The notes: generated from the sequence alone by a model not told the origin. 50,345 nt of DNA from Streptococcus pseudopneumoniae (GCF_001074975.1 NZ_JUUO01000028.1:1-50345); one strand, 5' to 3'; positions 1 to 9,038 are shown, counted from the first letter of the stretch. Numbers and translations: made by a program.

Positions 1-12
1 TACAACAAAGTA

Positions 13-62
13 GGCTCCATAATATCCATAGGGGATTTACCCACTACAAATATTATAGAGCC
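13..62. repeat. 50-bp imperfect palindrome
   Basis: The arms run from GGCTC at 13-17 to GAGCC at 58-62. They pair almost throughout (GGCTC, ATAATAT, GGG against CCC) around an ATTTA loop. It could be an insertion-sequence end or a hairpin belonging to a gene outside the window. No transposase reading frame is present in the visible part. The rest of 63-127 shows nothing recognisable. Confidence 0.45.
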
Positions 63-127
63 AAAAACTTGATATTATGCGTTTTATTGTGGTACGATTT
101 ACTTCGTTTTCTCCTGAAATTGAATTT

Positions 128-235
128 TATACTCAATGAAAATCAAAAAGCAAACTAGGAAGCTAGTCGCAAGCTGTACTTGAATACGGTAAGGCGACGC
201 TGACGTGGTTTGAATTTGATTTTCGAAGAGTATTA
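128..235 (-). repeat. BOX element (boxA-boxC, no boxB)
   Basis: Read on the minus strand it starts with TAATACTCTTCGAAAATC and passes through the boxA core (CGTCAGCGTCGCCTTACCG). It then goes straight into boxC and ends in TTGATTTTCATTGAGTAT. The middle boxB module of the longer copies at 9385 and 9647 is missing. Its first bases TAA coincide with the nnrD stop codon, so the repeat abuts the gene exactly. Confidence 0.9.
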
Positions 236-1087
236 CCCCAGTCTCTTTTGAGATATTTTTTTCATTACTTTGGGAAGATGACTGCTGATTTCCGTCGGCA
301 AGACCACATAATGTTCTTGAGATAATTCTTGGGCTATGGCTGAATGAAGATGGGTTGCTACTGCCACACGCTCGTAGAGACTGGATTGTTTAAACTGGCC
401 TGCAAATCCTGCAATCATCCCAGCCAGAGTATCTCCCATTCCTCCAGTCGCCTGATAGGGACCGCCAACCTGTAACTGGTAATAATCAGATTGGCCAGCT
501 TGCCAAATACGAGTAGCTGCACCTTTCTCTACCAAAATTGTTCCTTGAGGGAAAGAAGTCAGGGCACTAGCTGTTGTAGCTTCGTTTTGCTTTTCAATAG
601 CAATACCAGACAACTTTTCCCATTCTTTTTGGTGGGGAGTTAGGATAAGCTGGTTAGATGGAAATGACAAACTTGTTCTGGCAAGAATAGCCAAAGCACC
701 TCCGTCTACAATCAAAATCTGATTCTGTCTTAAGCTAGTAGAGACCTCTTTGACTAAATCTTCTCCAAAAGCATCGTCTCGTAAACCAGGCCCCAACAAG
801 ACAACTTCTGCCTTCTCCAATTGCTCTTTTAACAATTGCTGGTCTTGAAGAGAAAAGGCCATAGATTCTGGTAAATGACTGTGCAAAGATGAGATATTTT
901 CCCTATCCGTTCCAACAGTCACCAATCCTGCACCGCTTTTAACAGCTGCCAAAGCAGCCATGATGATAGCACCACCGTAAGGATAAGTTCCACCTAACAG
1001 AAGCAAGCGACCATAGTCTCCTTTATGACTTGTACGAGAACGTTCAATAATGACTTTTTCTAGTAAGTCTTGATCAATCACTTTCAT
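233..1087 (-). CDS. nnrD: ADP-dependent NAD(P)H-hydrate dehydratase
   Basis: This is the C-terminal YjeF (carbohydrate-kinase-like) domain protein, 284 residues. The family dehydrates the S-form of NAD(P)HX, damaged NADH or NADPH, back to the functional cofactor in the cytoplasm using ADP. The N-terminal GDYGRLLLLGG segment (residues about 23-33) and the GGMGDTLAGM loop near residue 214, holding the catalytic Asp, fit the family. The NnrE epimerase domain fused in some relatives is absent. The ATG is preceded by GAGGAAAAAACG, a good ribosome site. It begins 14 bp after the 273-residue gene, probably in one transcript. The stop codon overlaps a BOX repeat. Confidence 0.95.
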   Translation of the reverse strand: MKVIDQDLLEKVIIERSRTSHKGDYGRLLLLGGTYPYGGAIIMAALAAVKSGAGLVTVGTDRENISSLHSHLPESMAFSLQDQQLLKEQLEKAEVVLLGPGLRDDAFGEDLVKEVSTSLRQNQILIVDGGALAILARTSLSFPSNQLILTPHQKEWEKLSGIAIEKQNEATTASALTSFPQGTILVEKGAATRIWQAGQSDYYQLQVGGPYQATGGMGDTLAGMIAGFAGQFKQSSLYERVAVATHLHSAIAQELSQEHYVVLPTEISSHLPKVMKKISQKRLG

Positions 1088-1101
1088 CGTTTTTTCCTCA
1101 A

Positions 1102-1923
1102 CTATCCTTTATCTGATTGTTTTAAAACAACTTGATAGACTTTCTTAGTCCACTCTTCTAAGTCTTCTCCAGCATAGTCAAGATAATGCACCCTATCTTG
1201 TATTTTAGTTGGAATAATATTTTCAAATTGGCTCTTATTATGAGTTGGAATAATACAAATATACAACTCACTAAATAAATTCAACATGTCCTTAATTTTT
1301 GCAACATGGTAGCCATCAAAAATATATCCAGTAAGTTTAATCAAATCTGTATAGATAAAATGAAAACTCACTCCAGGAATAAACTTGTCTTGTAATTCTT
1401 TCTCTGAAGGAGCTCGACCTAATAAACGCTCCATCGCTAATCGATAACCAGAACTTGTATTTGACCACCCTAACATGACATAGTCAAAATAATCTATCGG
1501 ATCCGATGCAGCATTTCTACTATCCAAAACCAACTCCTCAGCATCTCGCCCAAAGGCTTTCACAGCAGATAAGAGCTGACCTGTTTTAAAGATAGAAATC
1601 GCTGCATCTATAGTCGTAGTATGACTACAGTAGTCTGAAGTCACCAACCTCTTATGTAGATCATAAGTCGAGGCTACTCTTTTATCTGTAGGGGTAAATG
1701 GTGGCAGAAAGGGATGCTGAAAGATGTAATCTGAAATCTCTTTTTTTAAACAAGAATCAGCACACTCAATACTTGTTTGACGTTTATGAAGTTTTTCGTA
1801 AGCTATAAATTTAGCAATTTTTTCTAATTCCCATTCTTGAATATTTGGATAATCAATTAGTGCTAAGTAGTATATTCCATCCCATTGTAAACTATATTCC
1901 CCATTATAAATTTTTAAAATCAT
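1102..1923 (-). CDS. uncharacterised 273-residue protein, possible ADP-ribosyltransferase-like fold
   Basis: I do not recognise a named function. The protein is soluble with no signal peptide. Its central region has CSHTTTIDAAISIFKTGQLL (residues 99-118), then DPIDYFDYVMLGW (141-153), AMERLLGR (163-170) and FDGYHVAKIK (202-211). A His-x-Thr followed by a helix and 'G.LLSA' resembles the NAD-binding start of RNA 2'-phosphotransferase and DarT-like ADP-ribosyltransferase folds. That comparison is by eye only. The start is supported by GAGGTGATTAG before the ATG and by a TATAAT box at 1940-1945. It reads into nnrD 14 bp downstream. AT-rich composition and position suggest an accessory gene. Confidence 0.75.
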   Translation of the reverse strand: MILKIYNGEYSLQWDGIYYLALIDYPNIQEWELEKIAKFIAYEKLHKRQTSIECADSCLKKEISDYIFQHPFLPPFTPTDKRVASTYDLHKRLVTSDYCSHTTTIDAAISIFKTGQLLSAVKAFGRDAEELVLDSRNAASDPIDYFDYVMLGWSNTSSGYRLAMERLLGRAPSEKELQDKFIPGVSFHFIYTDLIKLTGYIFDGYHVAKIKDMLNLFSELYICIIPTHNKSQFENIIPTKIQDRVHYLDYAGEDLEEWTKKVYQVVLKQSDKG

Positions 1924-1939
1924 CTAATCACCTCACTTT

Positions 1940-1945
1940 ATTATA
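1940..1945 (-). promoter_or_regulatory. -10 box for the 273-residue gene and nnrD
   Basis: TATAAT on the minus strand, 16 nt before the ATG at 1923, with GAGGTGATTAG between them. No clear -35 was found because a hairpin (1951-1973) lies directly upstream. Confidence 0.6.
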
Positions 1946-1950
1946 CTACA

Positions 1951-1973
1951 AAAGGAGGGTCAGACCTCCTTTT
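1951..1973. terminator. bidirectional hairpin between genes
   Basis: AAAGGAGG pairs with CCTCCTTT around a short loop. It lies just after the stop of the broken HAD gene and upstream of the next promoter. The T-rich tail is longer in the plus direction (TTTTATTTATTTT) than in the minus direction, so termination of the minus transcript may be partial. Confidence 0.65.
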
Positions 1974-1975
1974 AT

Positions 1976-2738
1976 TTATTTTACCTTAAATTCCGCAAAG
2001 GTCTGTAAGATTTTAGCTGCCACTGCTGGAGAAGGTTCTCCTTTTAGCTCTAACGTTTCATCTGCATATGGAGTAAGACCAGCAAAATCTCCTATCTGGA
2101 CTGAATAGAGAGATGTTTTAAACAGTTCAATATCATTTTGATCATTTCCAAAAGCAATGAAATTCTCTCCACACAATTTTTCAACAGTTGTCGCCTTATG
2201 AGTATCCCAAGGGTTGACATAAAGGCACTTTTCATGCACATGATAGGACAGATGAGCCTGCCCCAGTCTTTCTAACTGTCCAAGCAGGTCATCAAGCAAA
2301 TCCTCATGGTCTCCCATATAAACGACTACCTTAATCGGAGTACCCAAGTCCTTGAGGTTCTGATGACGAGCTACCTTTAGGGGATCCACACTAGCGATAA
2401 ATGGAATCTTCTCCATGATCTGACCACTATAGTCAAAGCAATCATCTGCAAAGAAAGGGAGATTGTAGGTCTGGCAATAATCTACTAGCGCCTGATAAAC
2501 TCTAGTATCGAGATTTCTTTTATAGATAGCTTTCCCCAGATAATAGGCTACACCACCATTCAAACCTATAACCAAACGCTGACTGAGATCGGTACCTAAT
2601 AATCCCAAACAATCCCGATAAGAGCGAGCTGAGGCAAAGACAACCTCATGCCCATGATCTTCAGCCCTTAAAAGAACCTGCTTAATCTCTTCATCTATGG
2701 TCATATAGTCAAAAGACAGCGTCCCATCCAGATTTCAT
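1976..2738 (-). pseudogene. Cof-type HAD phosphatase, 5' end broken
   Basis: The body of the protein (242 residues from the internal ATG at 2704) is a Cof-type HAD hydrolase. It has FASARSY (motif II region), the cap domain, the HK of motif III and FGNDQNDIEL (motif IV, residues 185-194). The conserved first motif DxDGTL should sit at the N-terminus. Upstream in the same frame one reads N-L-D-G-T-L-S-F-D-Y, preceded by TGA at 2737-2735. The only ATG with a ribosome site (2738) is out of frame and stops after nine codons. A deletion of 3n+2 bases between that ATG and the LDGTL codons explains the arrangement and removes the nucleophile Asp. Any product from 2704 lacks motif I and has no ribosome site. 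It lies 4 bp after folD. Confidence 0.8.
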
Positions 2739-2742
2739 CTTC

Positions 2743-3600
2743 CTAGTCCTTGTTTAGTGTACGAAGCGCTGCCTGATAAGTTTGTTCCATCAGCATAGTA
2801 ATGGTCATAGGACCGACACCTCCGGGGACTGGCGTGATATGGCTAGCAAGTGGTGCAACAGCATCATAGTCAACATCACCACAAAGCTTGCCATTCTCAT
2901 CACGGTTCATTCCCACATCGATAACAACTGCACCTGGTTTGATAAAGTCAGCAGTCACAAACTTGGCGCGGCCGATTGCGACTACAAGAATATCTGCTTT
3001 AGCAGCCACCTTGGCAAGATGATGAGTTCGTGAGTGAGTCAAGGTTACTGTCGCATTTTTAGCCAAAAGAAGCTGAGCCATGGGTTTTCCGACGATATTG
3101 GAACGACCGATGACGACCGCATTTTTACCTTCCAAGTCAATCCCATATTCATGGAACATTTCCATAATACCTGCAGGTGTAGAAGGAATCATGACTGGAT
3201 GACCAGACCAAAGACGCCCCATGTTTAGCGGATGGAAACCATCTACATCCTTTTCAGGATCAATGGCTAATAAAACCTCTTCTTCATCAATATGTTTAGG
3301 TAAAGGCAACTGGACCAAAATCCCATGCCAAGCTGGATCTTGATTGTATTTGGCAATCAAGTCTAACAATTCTGCTTGGGTAATTGTTTCTGGAACTCGC
3401 ACAACTTCACTACGGAAACCAGCCGCAAGGGCTGACTTCTCCTTGTTGCGAACATAGACTTGGCTGGCAGGATTGTCCCCAACCAAAATCACCACCAAAC
3501 CAGGTACTAGCCCCGTTTCTTCCTTTAATCTTGCAGTCTTTTCAGCCAGCTGTCCTTGTAACTTAGCTGCTAGAGCCTTGCCATCAATAATCTGTGTCAT
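2743..3600 (-). CDS. folD: bifunctional methylenetetrahydrofolate dehydrogenase/cyclohydrolase
   Basis: FolD interconverts 5,10-methylene-, methenyl- and 10-formyl-tetrahydrofolate in the cytoplasm, supplying one-carbon units. The 285-residue product has the catalytic YVRNK motif in its N-terminal part, the dinucleotide-binding '[14 protein letters not shown]' segment and the C-terminal [10 protein letters not shown] signature. The start at 3600 gives the standard family length and follows AAGAGAAG. An in-frame codon at 3633 lies inside the -10 box, so it is unlikely to be used. The broken HAD gene follows. Confidence 0.96.
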   Translation of the reverse strand: MTQIIDGKALAAKLQGQLAEKTARLKEETGLVPGLVVILVGDNPASQVYVRNKEKSALAAGFRSEVVRVPETITQAELLDLIAKYNQDPAWHGILVQLPLPKHIDEEEVLLAIDPEKDVDGFHPLNMGRLWSGHPVMIPSTPAGIMEMFHEYGIDLEGKNAVVIGRSNIVGKPMAQLLLAKNATVTLTHSRTHHLAKVAAKADILVVAIGRAKFVTADFIKPGAVVIDVGMNRDENGKLCGDVDYDAVAPLASHITPVPGGVGPMTITMLMEQTYQAALRTLNKD

Positions 3601-3631
3601 ATCACTTCTCTTTTCTTTCAAACTATCTTCC

Positions 3632-3640
3632 ATTATACCA
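3632..3640 (-). promoter_or_regulatory. folD extended -10 promoter
   Basis: TGGTATAAT on the minus strand, leaving a leader of about 25 nt with an AAGAGAAG ribosome site before the folD ATG at 3600. No good -35 hexamer was seen. Confidence 0.7.
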
Positions 3641-3682
3641 AAAACTACTGGTCTCCTCTAACACTTCTTTCCTAGGCTATCC

Positions 3683-3699
3683 TATAGTTTCAAACTATA
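3683..3699. repeat. 17-bp perfect inverted repeat
   Basis: TATAGTTTCAAACTATA is symmetric around one base. It lies between the tfoX-like terminator and the folD promoter, about 45 bp upstream of the -10 box. It could be an operator. No known regulator consensus was recognised. Confidence 0.4.
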
Positions 3700-3701
3700 A
3701 G

Positions 3702-3723
3702 AAAAAGCTCTTTTTGAGCTTTT
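3702..3723 (-). terminator. terminator after the TfoX-domain gene
   Basis: On the minus strand AAAAGCTC pairs with GAGCTTTT around AAAAA and is followed by TTC. It lies about 28 bp after the stop codon at 3752. Confidence 0.75.
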
Positions 3724-3751
3724 ATCATCTATTTTTTCTCAGGCAAGTTTT

Positions 3752-4072
3752 TCAGGACTTCTTCTTGACTTTGGGAGCAGGTAAGTAGGCATACATCTCT
3801 TTGATTAACTTCGCTAGAAAAGACTTATCTTCAAGTTCTTCTAGCAGAATCATCTCCTTGGCTCCTTCATAAGGACATTCAAGCCTAGGCTGTCCCAGCT
3901 GATCCAAGACTGCCTTCACAGGCTTCAGTAAAAAACGATTATCATAGATTCCACCAATGATTTTCCCACGATAATAAAGGATGTACTCCCCCATCATGCA
4001 ACGGTAACTTATCTCCTCTAGTTCTGATAACCGTTCGAGAATAAAGGCTAAATATTCCTTACTTGAGGCCAT
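3752..4072 (-). CDS. TfoX N-terminal domain protein
   Basis: A 106-residue protein matching the TfoX/Sxy N-terminal domain (SxRxMMGEYILYYRGKIIGG-type core, then FLLKP and the 'PYEGAK' segment). In gamma-proteobacteria the full TfoX activates competence genes. Short single-domain relatives in Firmicutes have no assigned role, so no competence function is claimed. The ATG at 4072 is preferred over the in-frame GTG at 4081, because AGAGGAG overlaps that GTG but is well spaced from the ATG. The C-terminus is lysine-rich (KVKKKS). Confidence 0.85.
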   Translation of the reverse strand: MASSKEYLAFILERLSELEEISYRCMMGEYILYYRGKIIGGIYDNRFLLKPVKAVLDQLGQPRLECPYEGAKEMILLEELEDKSFLAKLIKEMYAYLPAPKVKKKS

Positions 4073-4106
4073 GCATTCCACTCCTCTTCTTCCTATAAAC
4101 CAGATC

Positions 4107-4841
4107 CTACAAAACCTTACTCAAGAAGTCCTTAGTCCGTTGTTCTTGGGTTTGTTCAAAAATCTGTTCAGGTGTTCCGTCTTCAACAACCACACCGTCT
4201 GCCATAAAGATGACACAATCTGCCACCTCACGGGCGAATCCCATCTCATGTGTTACGATAACCATGGTCATTCCTGATTTGGCAAGGTCTTGCATAACAG
4301 CCAGCACCTCACCTACCATTTCAGGGTCCAAGGCTGAAGTCGGCTCGTCAAAGAGCAAAACATCTGGTTCCATGGCCAACCCACGCGCAATAGCAATCCG
4401 TTGTTGCTGGCCACCTGACAAACTCTGTGGATAAGCTGTTGCCTTATCTGGTAAACCAACTTTTTCCAAAAGTTCCTGAGCTCTCTTATCAGCAACTTCC
4501 TTACTTTCACCTTTGGTCTTGATAGGAGACAAGGTGATATTTTCCATCACAGTCATATTAGGAAAGAGATTGAATTGTTGGAAAACCATGCCCATCTTCT
4601 CACGCATGGCAAACAAGTCATTCTTCTTGTCCGTAATATCGACTCCCTCAAAGATAACCTTCCCCTTGGTCGCTTCTTCCAACAAATTCATAGAACGAAG
4701 CAAGGTAGATTTCCCGCTCCCTGAAGGACCGATGATAACGACAACTTCACCTCTTTTAATCTCGAGGTTGATACCCTTCAATACTTCATTCTTTCCAAAT
4801 GATTTATGTAAATTTTCGATTTTTATCAAGATTTCTGTCAT
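4107..4841 (-). CDS. amino-acid ABC transporter ATP-binding protein
   Basis: A 244-residue GlnQ/HisP-type ATPase. It has Walker [10 protein letters not shown] (about residues 38-46), a Q-loop in VFQQFNLF, the LSGGQQQR signature, Walker [12 protein letters not shown] and H-loop VTHEMGFA. It should couple ATP hydrolysis to uptake of a polar amino acid through the permease encoded just upstream. The stop of that permease and this ATG overlap (TAATG), indicating translational coupling. No substrate-binding protein gene is adjacent. Confidence 0.95.
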   Translation of the reverse strand: MTEILIKIENLHKSFGKNEVLKGINLEIKRGEVVVIIGPSGSGKSTLLRSMNLLEEATKGKVIFEGVDITDKKNDLFAMREKMGMVFQQFNLFPNMTVMENITLSPIKTKGESKEVADKRAQELLEKVGLPDKATAYPQSLSGGQQQRIAIARGLAMEPDVLLFDEPTSALDPEMVGEVLAVMQDLAKSGMTMVIVTHEMGFAREVADCVIFMADGVVVEDGTPEQIFEQTQEQRTKDFLSKVL

Positions 4842-5524
4842 TATTTCTTATCTCCTTGTCTCATACGTTTTTCAAAAGCTTTCAAAGCCACTGTCAAAAT
4901 AGAAGTCATAATCAAGTAGTAAAAGGCTGCAAATAAAAGTGGTGTCAAAGGCAAATAGGTTGTTGTAGAAACTGTTGTAGCCCCATTCCACAACTCCATG
5001 ACACCAATAGCTGATAAGAGGGAACTATCCTTGATAATGGTGATAAATTCGTTCCCCAAGGCTGGCAAGATATTTTTGATAGCTTGTGGTAAAATCACAT
5101 AGCGCATGGCATTTTTAGGACGAATCCCTAAAGAATAGGCCGCCTCTAACTGACCCTTAGGAACCGCATTAATTCCGGCACGAACAGTCTCAGAAACATA
5201 AGCACCACTGTTCATAGAGATAATCAAAATCCCTGGAATCAGACGAGAAAGATCAACACCTAAAATTCCAACCTGAATAGTCGGAGCATTGATATGCATA
5301 AGGGCAAAGGCAATCATAATCTGAACCATCATCGGTGTCCCACGGAAAATCCAAACGTACAAGTTGGCCAGCCAAACCAGCGGTTTAAACTTTGAACGTT
5401 GCCCAAAAGCCAAGACAACACCCAAAATAGTTCCCAAAAAGACAACACAGATAGAAATGAGAACCGTCACAACAGCCCCATAGTTAAAATAAGGTAAATA
5501 CTTAGGTAAAAAAGAAAAATTCAT
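4841..5524 (-). CDS. amino-acid ABC transporter permease
   Basis: A HisM/GlnP-type membrane permease of 227 residues with several hydrophobic segments. The cytoplasmic EAA loop ([20 protein letters not shown]) contacts the ATPase. The start at 5524 is chosen because the longer in-frame version (5587) would begin in the promoter; TATAAT is at 5559-5564. It shares an operon with the ATPase gene that follows. The substrate cannot be told from sequence alone. Confidence 0.93.
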   Translation of the reverse strand: MNFSFLPKYLPYFNYGAVVTVLISICVVFLGTILGVVLAFGQRSKFKPLVWLANLYVWIFRGTPMMVQIMIAFALMHINAPTIQVGILGVDLSRLIPGILIISMNSGAYVSETVRAGINAVPKGQLEAAYSLGIRPKNAMRYVILPQAIKNILPALGNEFITIIKDSSLLSAIGVMELWNGATTVSTTTYLPLTPLLFAAFYYLIMTSILTVALKAFEKRMRQGDKK

Positions 5525-5558
5525 AGTCACACTGCTTTCTAAAATAGAATACTGTATG

Positions 5559-5587
5559 ATTATAACATGTATTGAATTAAAATTCAA
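5559..5587 (-). promoter_or_regulatory. promoter of the amino-acid ABC operon
   Basis: TTGAAT (5587-5582), a 17-bp spacer, and TATAAT (5564-5559) on the minus strand. The -35 lies in a small inverted repeat, TTGAATTTTAATTCAA, which could serve as an operator. Confidence 0.8.
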
Positions 5588-5714
5588 ACTTTTTATCCTA
5601 TTTATTCAAAAAAACTTAAAACTAGTAGATTTAGCGAGAAATCTTAGTTTTTTCTAGTCAAGTTGGCCTCCTTTATGGTAAAATAGTAACGATAAGAAAT
5701 GAAGGAGAATCAAA

Positions 5715-5945
5715 ATGGAATCACATTTGGTTAGAATTATCAACCGCCTCGAAGCAATGGCAAAAGACGGCGGAAATTTAAAACGTAATTTTGAACGCGA
5801 AGGAGTTGTTGTTGCAGAAGTTGCATACAGCCACGACGAAGAAAACGGATCAATTTTTACCCTTCGTGATGTCGAAGCTCGCGAAACTTATACGTTTGAC
5901 AGCATTGACTTAATTGCAATGGAGATTTACGAACTCCTATACTAA
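5715..5945 (+). CDS. DUF1797 (YkuJ-like) protein
   Basis: A 76-residue acidic protein of the DUF1797/YkuJ family, compact alpha/beta with no signal peptide. The conserved end FDSIDLIAMEIYELL is visible. GAAGGAGAATCAAA precedes the ATG, and an extended -10 (TGGTAAAAT, 5676-5684) lies upstream. No function has been assigned to the family that I can state. It is a single-gene transcript closed by the terminator at 5983-6016. Confidence 0.9.
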   Translation: MESHLVRIINRLEAMAKDGGNLKRNFEREGVVVAEVAYSHDEENGSIFTLRDVEARETYTFDSIDLIAMEIYELLY

Positions 5946-5982
5946 TATAAAACAAGCCGGGATTACCCCTGCATGTCTAACC

Positions 5983-6016
5983 AAAATCCTTTTTGTCTCA
6001 CAAATAGGATTTTTTT
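5983..6016 (+). terminator. terminator after the DUF1797 gene
   Basis: AAAATCCT pairs with AGGATTTT and is followed by a run of T (6011-6016). Confidence 0.85.
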
Positions 6017-6076
6017 ATAGTTCAAATTCACAAAGATTTTCATTGCAACAACTTCCCAAAGCTACAATCTTTTTAC

Positions 6077-6104
6077 TTGCTTTACACCCCAATCCTGTTA
6101 TAAT
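6077..6104 (+). promoter_or_regulatory. clpE promoter
   Basis: TTGCTT (6077-6082), a 16-bp spacer with an extended TG, and TATAAT (6099-6104). The predicted transcript start near 6111 lies just before the CtsR box. Confidence 0.8.
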
Positions 6105-6117
6105 GAGAGTATAGAAT

Positions 6118-6134
6118 TTTGACTATTTTTGACC
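6118..6134 (-). promoter_or_regulatory. CtsR operator of clpE
   Basis: On the minus strand the site reads GGTCAAAAATAGTCAAA, a tandem heptamer repeat matching the CtsR heat-shock operator (RGTCAAA-N3-RGTCAAA). It sits at the start of the transcribed region, so bound CtsR would block clpE transcription at normal temperature. Confidence 0.88.
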
Positions 6135-6174
6135 TTTATACGGGTCCGGCTAAAGAAAGAAATGAGGTAGATGT

Positions 6175-8433
6175 ATGCTTTGTCAAAACTGTAAAATCAA
6201 TGACTCAACAATTCATCTTTACACCAATCTCAATGGAAAACAAAAACAAATTGACCTCTGTCAAAACTGCTATAAGATTATCAAAACAGATCCTAACAAT
6301 AGCCTCTTTAAAGGTAGGACGGATCTGAACAATCGTGACTTTGATCCTTTTGGTGATTTCTTCAATGACCTAAACAATTTTAGACCTTCTAACAACACTC
6401 CTCCAACTCCTCCAACCCAATCAGGTGGAGGTTACGGTGGAAACGGCGGTTATGGTTCTCAAAATCGTGGATCTGCTCAAACTCCGCCACCTAGCCAAGA
6501 AAAAGGCCTGCTAGAAGAGTTTGGTATCAACGTAACTGAGATTGCTCGTCGTGGAGATATTGACCCTGTGATTGGACGTGACGATGAGATTATCCGTGTC
6601 ATCGAAATTCTCAATCGTAGAACTAAGAATAATCCTGTTCTTATCGGTGAACCAGGTGTCGGTAAAACTGCCGTTGTCGAAGGTCTAGCTCAGAAAATCG
6701 TCGATGGCGATGTTCCACATAAACTCCAAGGAAAACAAGTCATCCGTCTGGATGTGGTTAGCTTGGTTCAAGGAACGGGTATCCGTGGACAATTTGAAGA
6801 ACGTATGCAAAAACTCATGGAAGAAATTCGCAAACGTGAGGACATCATTCTCTTTATCGATGAAATCCATGAAATTGTCGGTGCAGGTTCTGCTGGCGAT
6901 GGCAATATGGATGCTGGAAATATCCTCAAACCAGCCCTTGCTCGTGGAGAACTGCAGTTGGTTGGTGCTACTACCCTCAATGAATACCGTATCATTGAAA
7001 AGGATGCTGCCTTAGAGCGTCGTATGCAGCCTGTTAAGGTTGATGAACCAACCGTGGACGAAACAATCACTATCCTCAAAGGGATTCAGAAAAAATACGA
7101 AGACTATCACCACGTCCACTATACTGATGCTGCGATTGAAGCAGCTGCAACTCTTTCCAATCGCTACATCCAAGATCGCTTCTTACCTGACAAGGCCATT
7201 GACCTCCTGGATGAGGCTGGTTCTAAGATGAACTTGACCCTGAATTTTGTAGATCCTAAAGTGATTGATCAGCGCTTGATTGAGGCTGAAAATCTCAAAT
7301 CTCAGGCTACACGAGAGGAAGATTTTGAGAAGGCTGCCTACTTCCGCGATCAGATTGTCAAGTATAAGGAAATGCAAAAGAAAAAAGTCACGGACCAAGA
7401 CATTCCTATCATCAGCGAGAAAACCATTGAGCACATTATCGAGCAGAAAACAAACATTCCTGTTGGTGACTTAAAAGAGAAAGAACAATCTCAACTCGTC
7501 CATCTAGCCGAAGATCTCAAGTCTCATGTTATTGGACAGGATGATGCAGTTGATAAAATTGCAAAAGCTATTCGCCGTAATCGTGTCGGTCTCGGTACGC
7601 CTAACCGCCCAATCGGAAGTTTCCTCTTTGTCGGGCCAACTGGTGTCGGTAAGACAGAACTTTCCAAACAACTAGCCATTGAACTTTTTGGTTCTGCTGA
7701 CAGCATGATTCGCTTTGACATGAGCGAGTATATGGAAAAACACAGTGTTGCGAAATTAGTTGGTGCCCCTCCAGGTTATGTTGGCTACGATGAGGCCGGT
7801 CAGTTAACTGAAAAAGTTCGCCGCAATCCATACTCTCTCATCCTTCTCGATGAAGTGGAAAAAGCTCACCCAGATGTTATGCACATGTTCCTTCAAGTCT
7901 TGGATGATGGCCGTTTGACAGATGGACAAGGACGCACCGTTAGCTTCAAGGATGCCATCATTATCATGACCTCAAATGCTGGGACTGGAAAAGCCGAAGC
8001 CAGCGTTGGATTTGGAGCTGCTCGCGAAGGACGTACCAACTCTGTTCTTGGTGAACTCGGCAATTTCTTTAGCCCAGAATTTATGAACCGTTTTGACGGC
8101 ATCATCGAGTTCAAAGCTCTCAGCAAGGATAACCTCCTCCAAATCGTCGAACTTATGCTAGCAGATGTTAACAAACGCCTCTCTAGCAATAACATCCACC
8201 TCGATGTGACAGACAAGGTCAAGGAAAAGCTGGTTGACCTCGGTTATGATCCAAAAATGGGAGCACGCCCACTTCGCCGAACTATTCAAGATTATATTGA
8301 GGACGCAATCACTGACTACTACCTTGAAAACCCAAGTGAAAAAGACCTCAAGGCAGTTATGACCAGCAAGGGCAAGATTCAAATAAAATCTGCCAAAAAA
8401 ACTGAAGTAAAGACTTCTGAAAAAGAAGTATAA
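6175..8433 (+). CDS. clpE: ATP-dependent Clp protease ATPase subunit ClpE
   Basis: A HSP100 unfoldase of 752 residues that feeds proteins to ClpP. Its N-terminal zinc finger has Cys at residues 3, 6, 29 and 32. A Gly/Pro/Gln-rich linker covers about 70-108. AAA module 1 has Walker A GEPGVGKT (158-165) and Walker [14 protein letters not shown]-like coiled segment follows near 365-410. AAA module 2 has GPTGVGKTE near 486 and [11 protein letters not shown]. The zinc finger and UVR segment distinguish ClpE from ClpC and ClpL. GAGGTAG precedes the ATG. Expression should be repressed by CtsR through the operator at 6118-6134. The gene is intact and monocistronic. Confidence 0.97.
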   Translation: MLCQNCKINDSTIHLYTNLNGKQKQIDLCQNCYKIIKTDPNNSLFKGRTDLNNRDFDPFGDFFNDLNNFRPSNNTPPTPPTQSGGGYGGNGGYGSQNRGSAQTPPPSQEKGLLEEFGINVTEIARRGDIDPVIGRDDEIIRVIEILNRRTKNNPVLIGEPGVGKTAVVEGLAQKIVDGDVPHKLQGKQVIRLDVVSLVQGTGIRGQFEERMQKLMEEIRKREDIILFIDEIHEIVGAGSAGDGNMDAGNILKPALARGELQLVGATTLNEYRIIEKDAALERRMQPVKVDEPTVDETITILKGIQKKYEDYHHVHYTDAAIEAAATLSNRYIQDRFLPDKAIDLLDEAGSKMNLTLNFVDPKVIDQRLIEAENLKSQATREEDFEKAAYFRDQIVKYKEMQKKKVTDQDIPIISEKTIEHIIEQKTNIPVGDLKEKEQSQLVHLAEDLKSHVIGQDDAVDKIAKAIRRNRVGLGTPNRPIGSFLFVGPTGVGKTELSKQLAIELFGSADSMIRFDMSEYMEKHSVAKLVGAPPGYVGYDEAGQLTEKVRRNPYSLILLDEVEKAHPDVMHMFLQVLDDGRLTDGQGRTVSFKDAIIIMTSNAGTGKAEASVGFGAAREGRTNSVLGELGNFFSPEFMNRFDGIIEFKALSKDNLLQIVELMLADVNKRLSSNNIHLDVTDKVKEKLVDLGYDPKMGARPLRRTIQDYIEDAITDYYLENPSEKDLKAVMTSKGKIQIKSAKKTEVKTSEKEV

Positions 8434-8440
8434 ATCCTAT

Positions 8441-8479
8441 AGAAAAGGAGTAGAAAATGAAAATTTTCTGCTCCTTTTT
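8441..8479 (+). terminator. clpE terminator
   Basis: AAAAGGAGTAGAAAAT pairs with ATTTTCTGCTCCTTTT with a single G-U or mismatch, followed by TTTT. A very stable intrinsic terminator. Confidence 0.9.
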
Positions 8480-8499
8480 ACTAAAATAACTATAAGTTC

Positions 8500-8528
8500 T
8501 TGACAGCTCGGCCTTAGTCCATTATGAT
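8500..8528 (+). promoter_or_regulatory. promoter of the Nudix gene
   Basis: TTGACA (8500-8505), a 17-bp spacer and TATGAT (8523-8528), close to the sigma-A consensus. Confidence 0.85.
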
Positions 8529-8562
8529 AATAATAAAGATACTAGAGAATGAGGAAAATGCA

Positions 8563-9015
8563 ATGGCAAACCCAACTTTCGGAGAAAAAAAAGCAAATAC
8601 AGACTATGTTGCTCGTTATGGCGTATATGCAGTTATCCCTGACGCTGAACAAAAACAAATTGTTCTTGTTCAAGCACCAAATGGCGCTTGGTTCTTACCA
8701 GGTGGTGGAATTGAAGCAGGTGAAAATCATCAGGAAGCCCTAAAACGTGAATTGATTGAAGAGCTTGGCTTCACAGCTGAAATCGGTGCCTATTACGGAC
8801 AAGCTGACGAATATTTCTACTCTCGTCACCGTGATACCTACTACTACAATCCTGCCTACCTCTATGAAGCGACTTCTTTCAAAGAAGTGCAAAAACCACT
8901 AGAAGACTTTAATCATATTGCCTGGTTCCCTATTGACGAGGCTATTGAAAACCTTAAACGTGGTAGTCATAAATGGGCTATCGAATCTTGGAAAAAACAG
9001 CATAAGATTGACTAA
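8563..9015 (+). CDS. Nudix hydrolase
   Basis: A 150-residue MutT-like protein. The Nudix box is GGIEAGENHQEALKREL then IEELGF, matching G-x5-E-x7-REUxEExGU, which binds the metal for hydrolysis of a nucleoside diphosphate-linked substrate. The substrate is unknown. The start at 8563 (MANPTFGEKK) follows GAGGAAAATGCA; an upstream in-frame codon at 8524 falls inside the -10 box and is rejected. Confidence 0.92.
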   Translation: MANPTFGEKKANTDYVARYGVYAVIPDAEQKQIVLVQAPNGAWFLPGGGIEAGENHQEALKRELIEELGFTAEIGAYYGQADEYFYSRHRDTYYYNPAYLYEATSFKEVQKPLEDFNHIAWFPIDEAIENLKRGSHKWAIESWKKQHKID

Positions 9016-9038
9016 ATCAAGCTACTTTATTCAAAAAG

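Noticed and set aside
2782-3228. Two consecutive plus-strand frames inside folD
   Set aside because: Antisense to a well-conserved enzyme gene.
6119-6328. Plus-strand frame overlapping the start of clpE
   Set aside because: Starts in the CtsR box region without a ribosome site; clpE in the other frame has a complete zinc finger.
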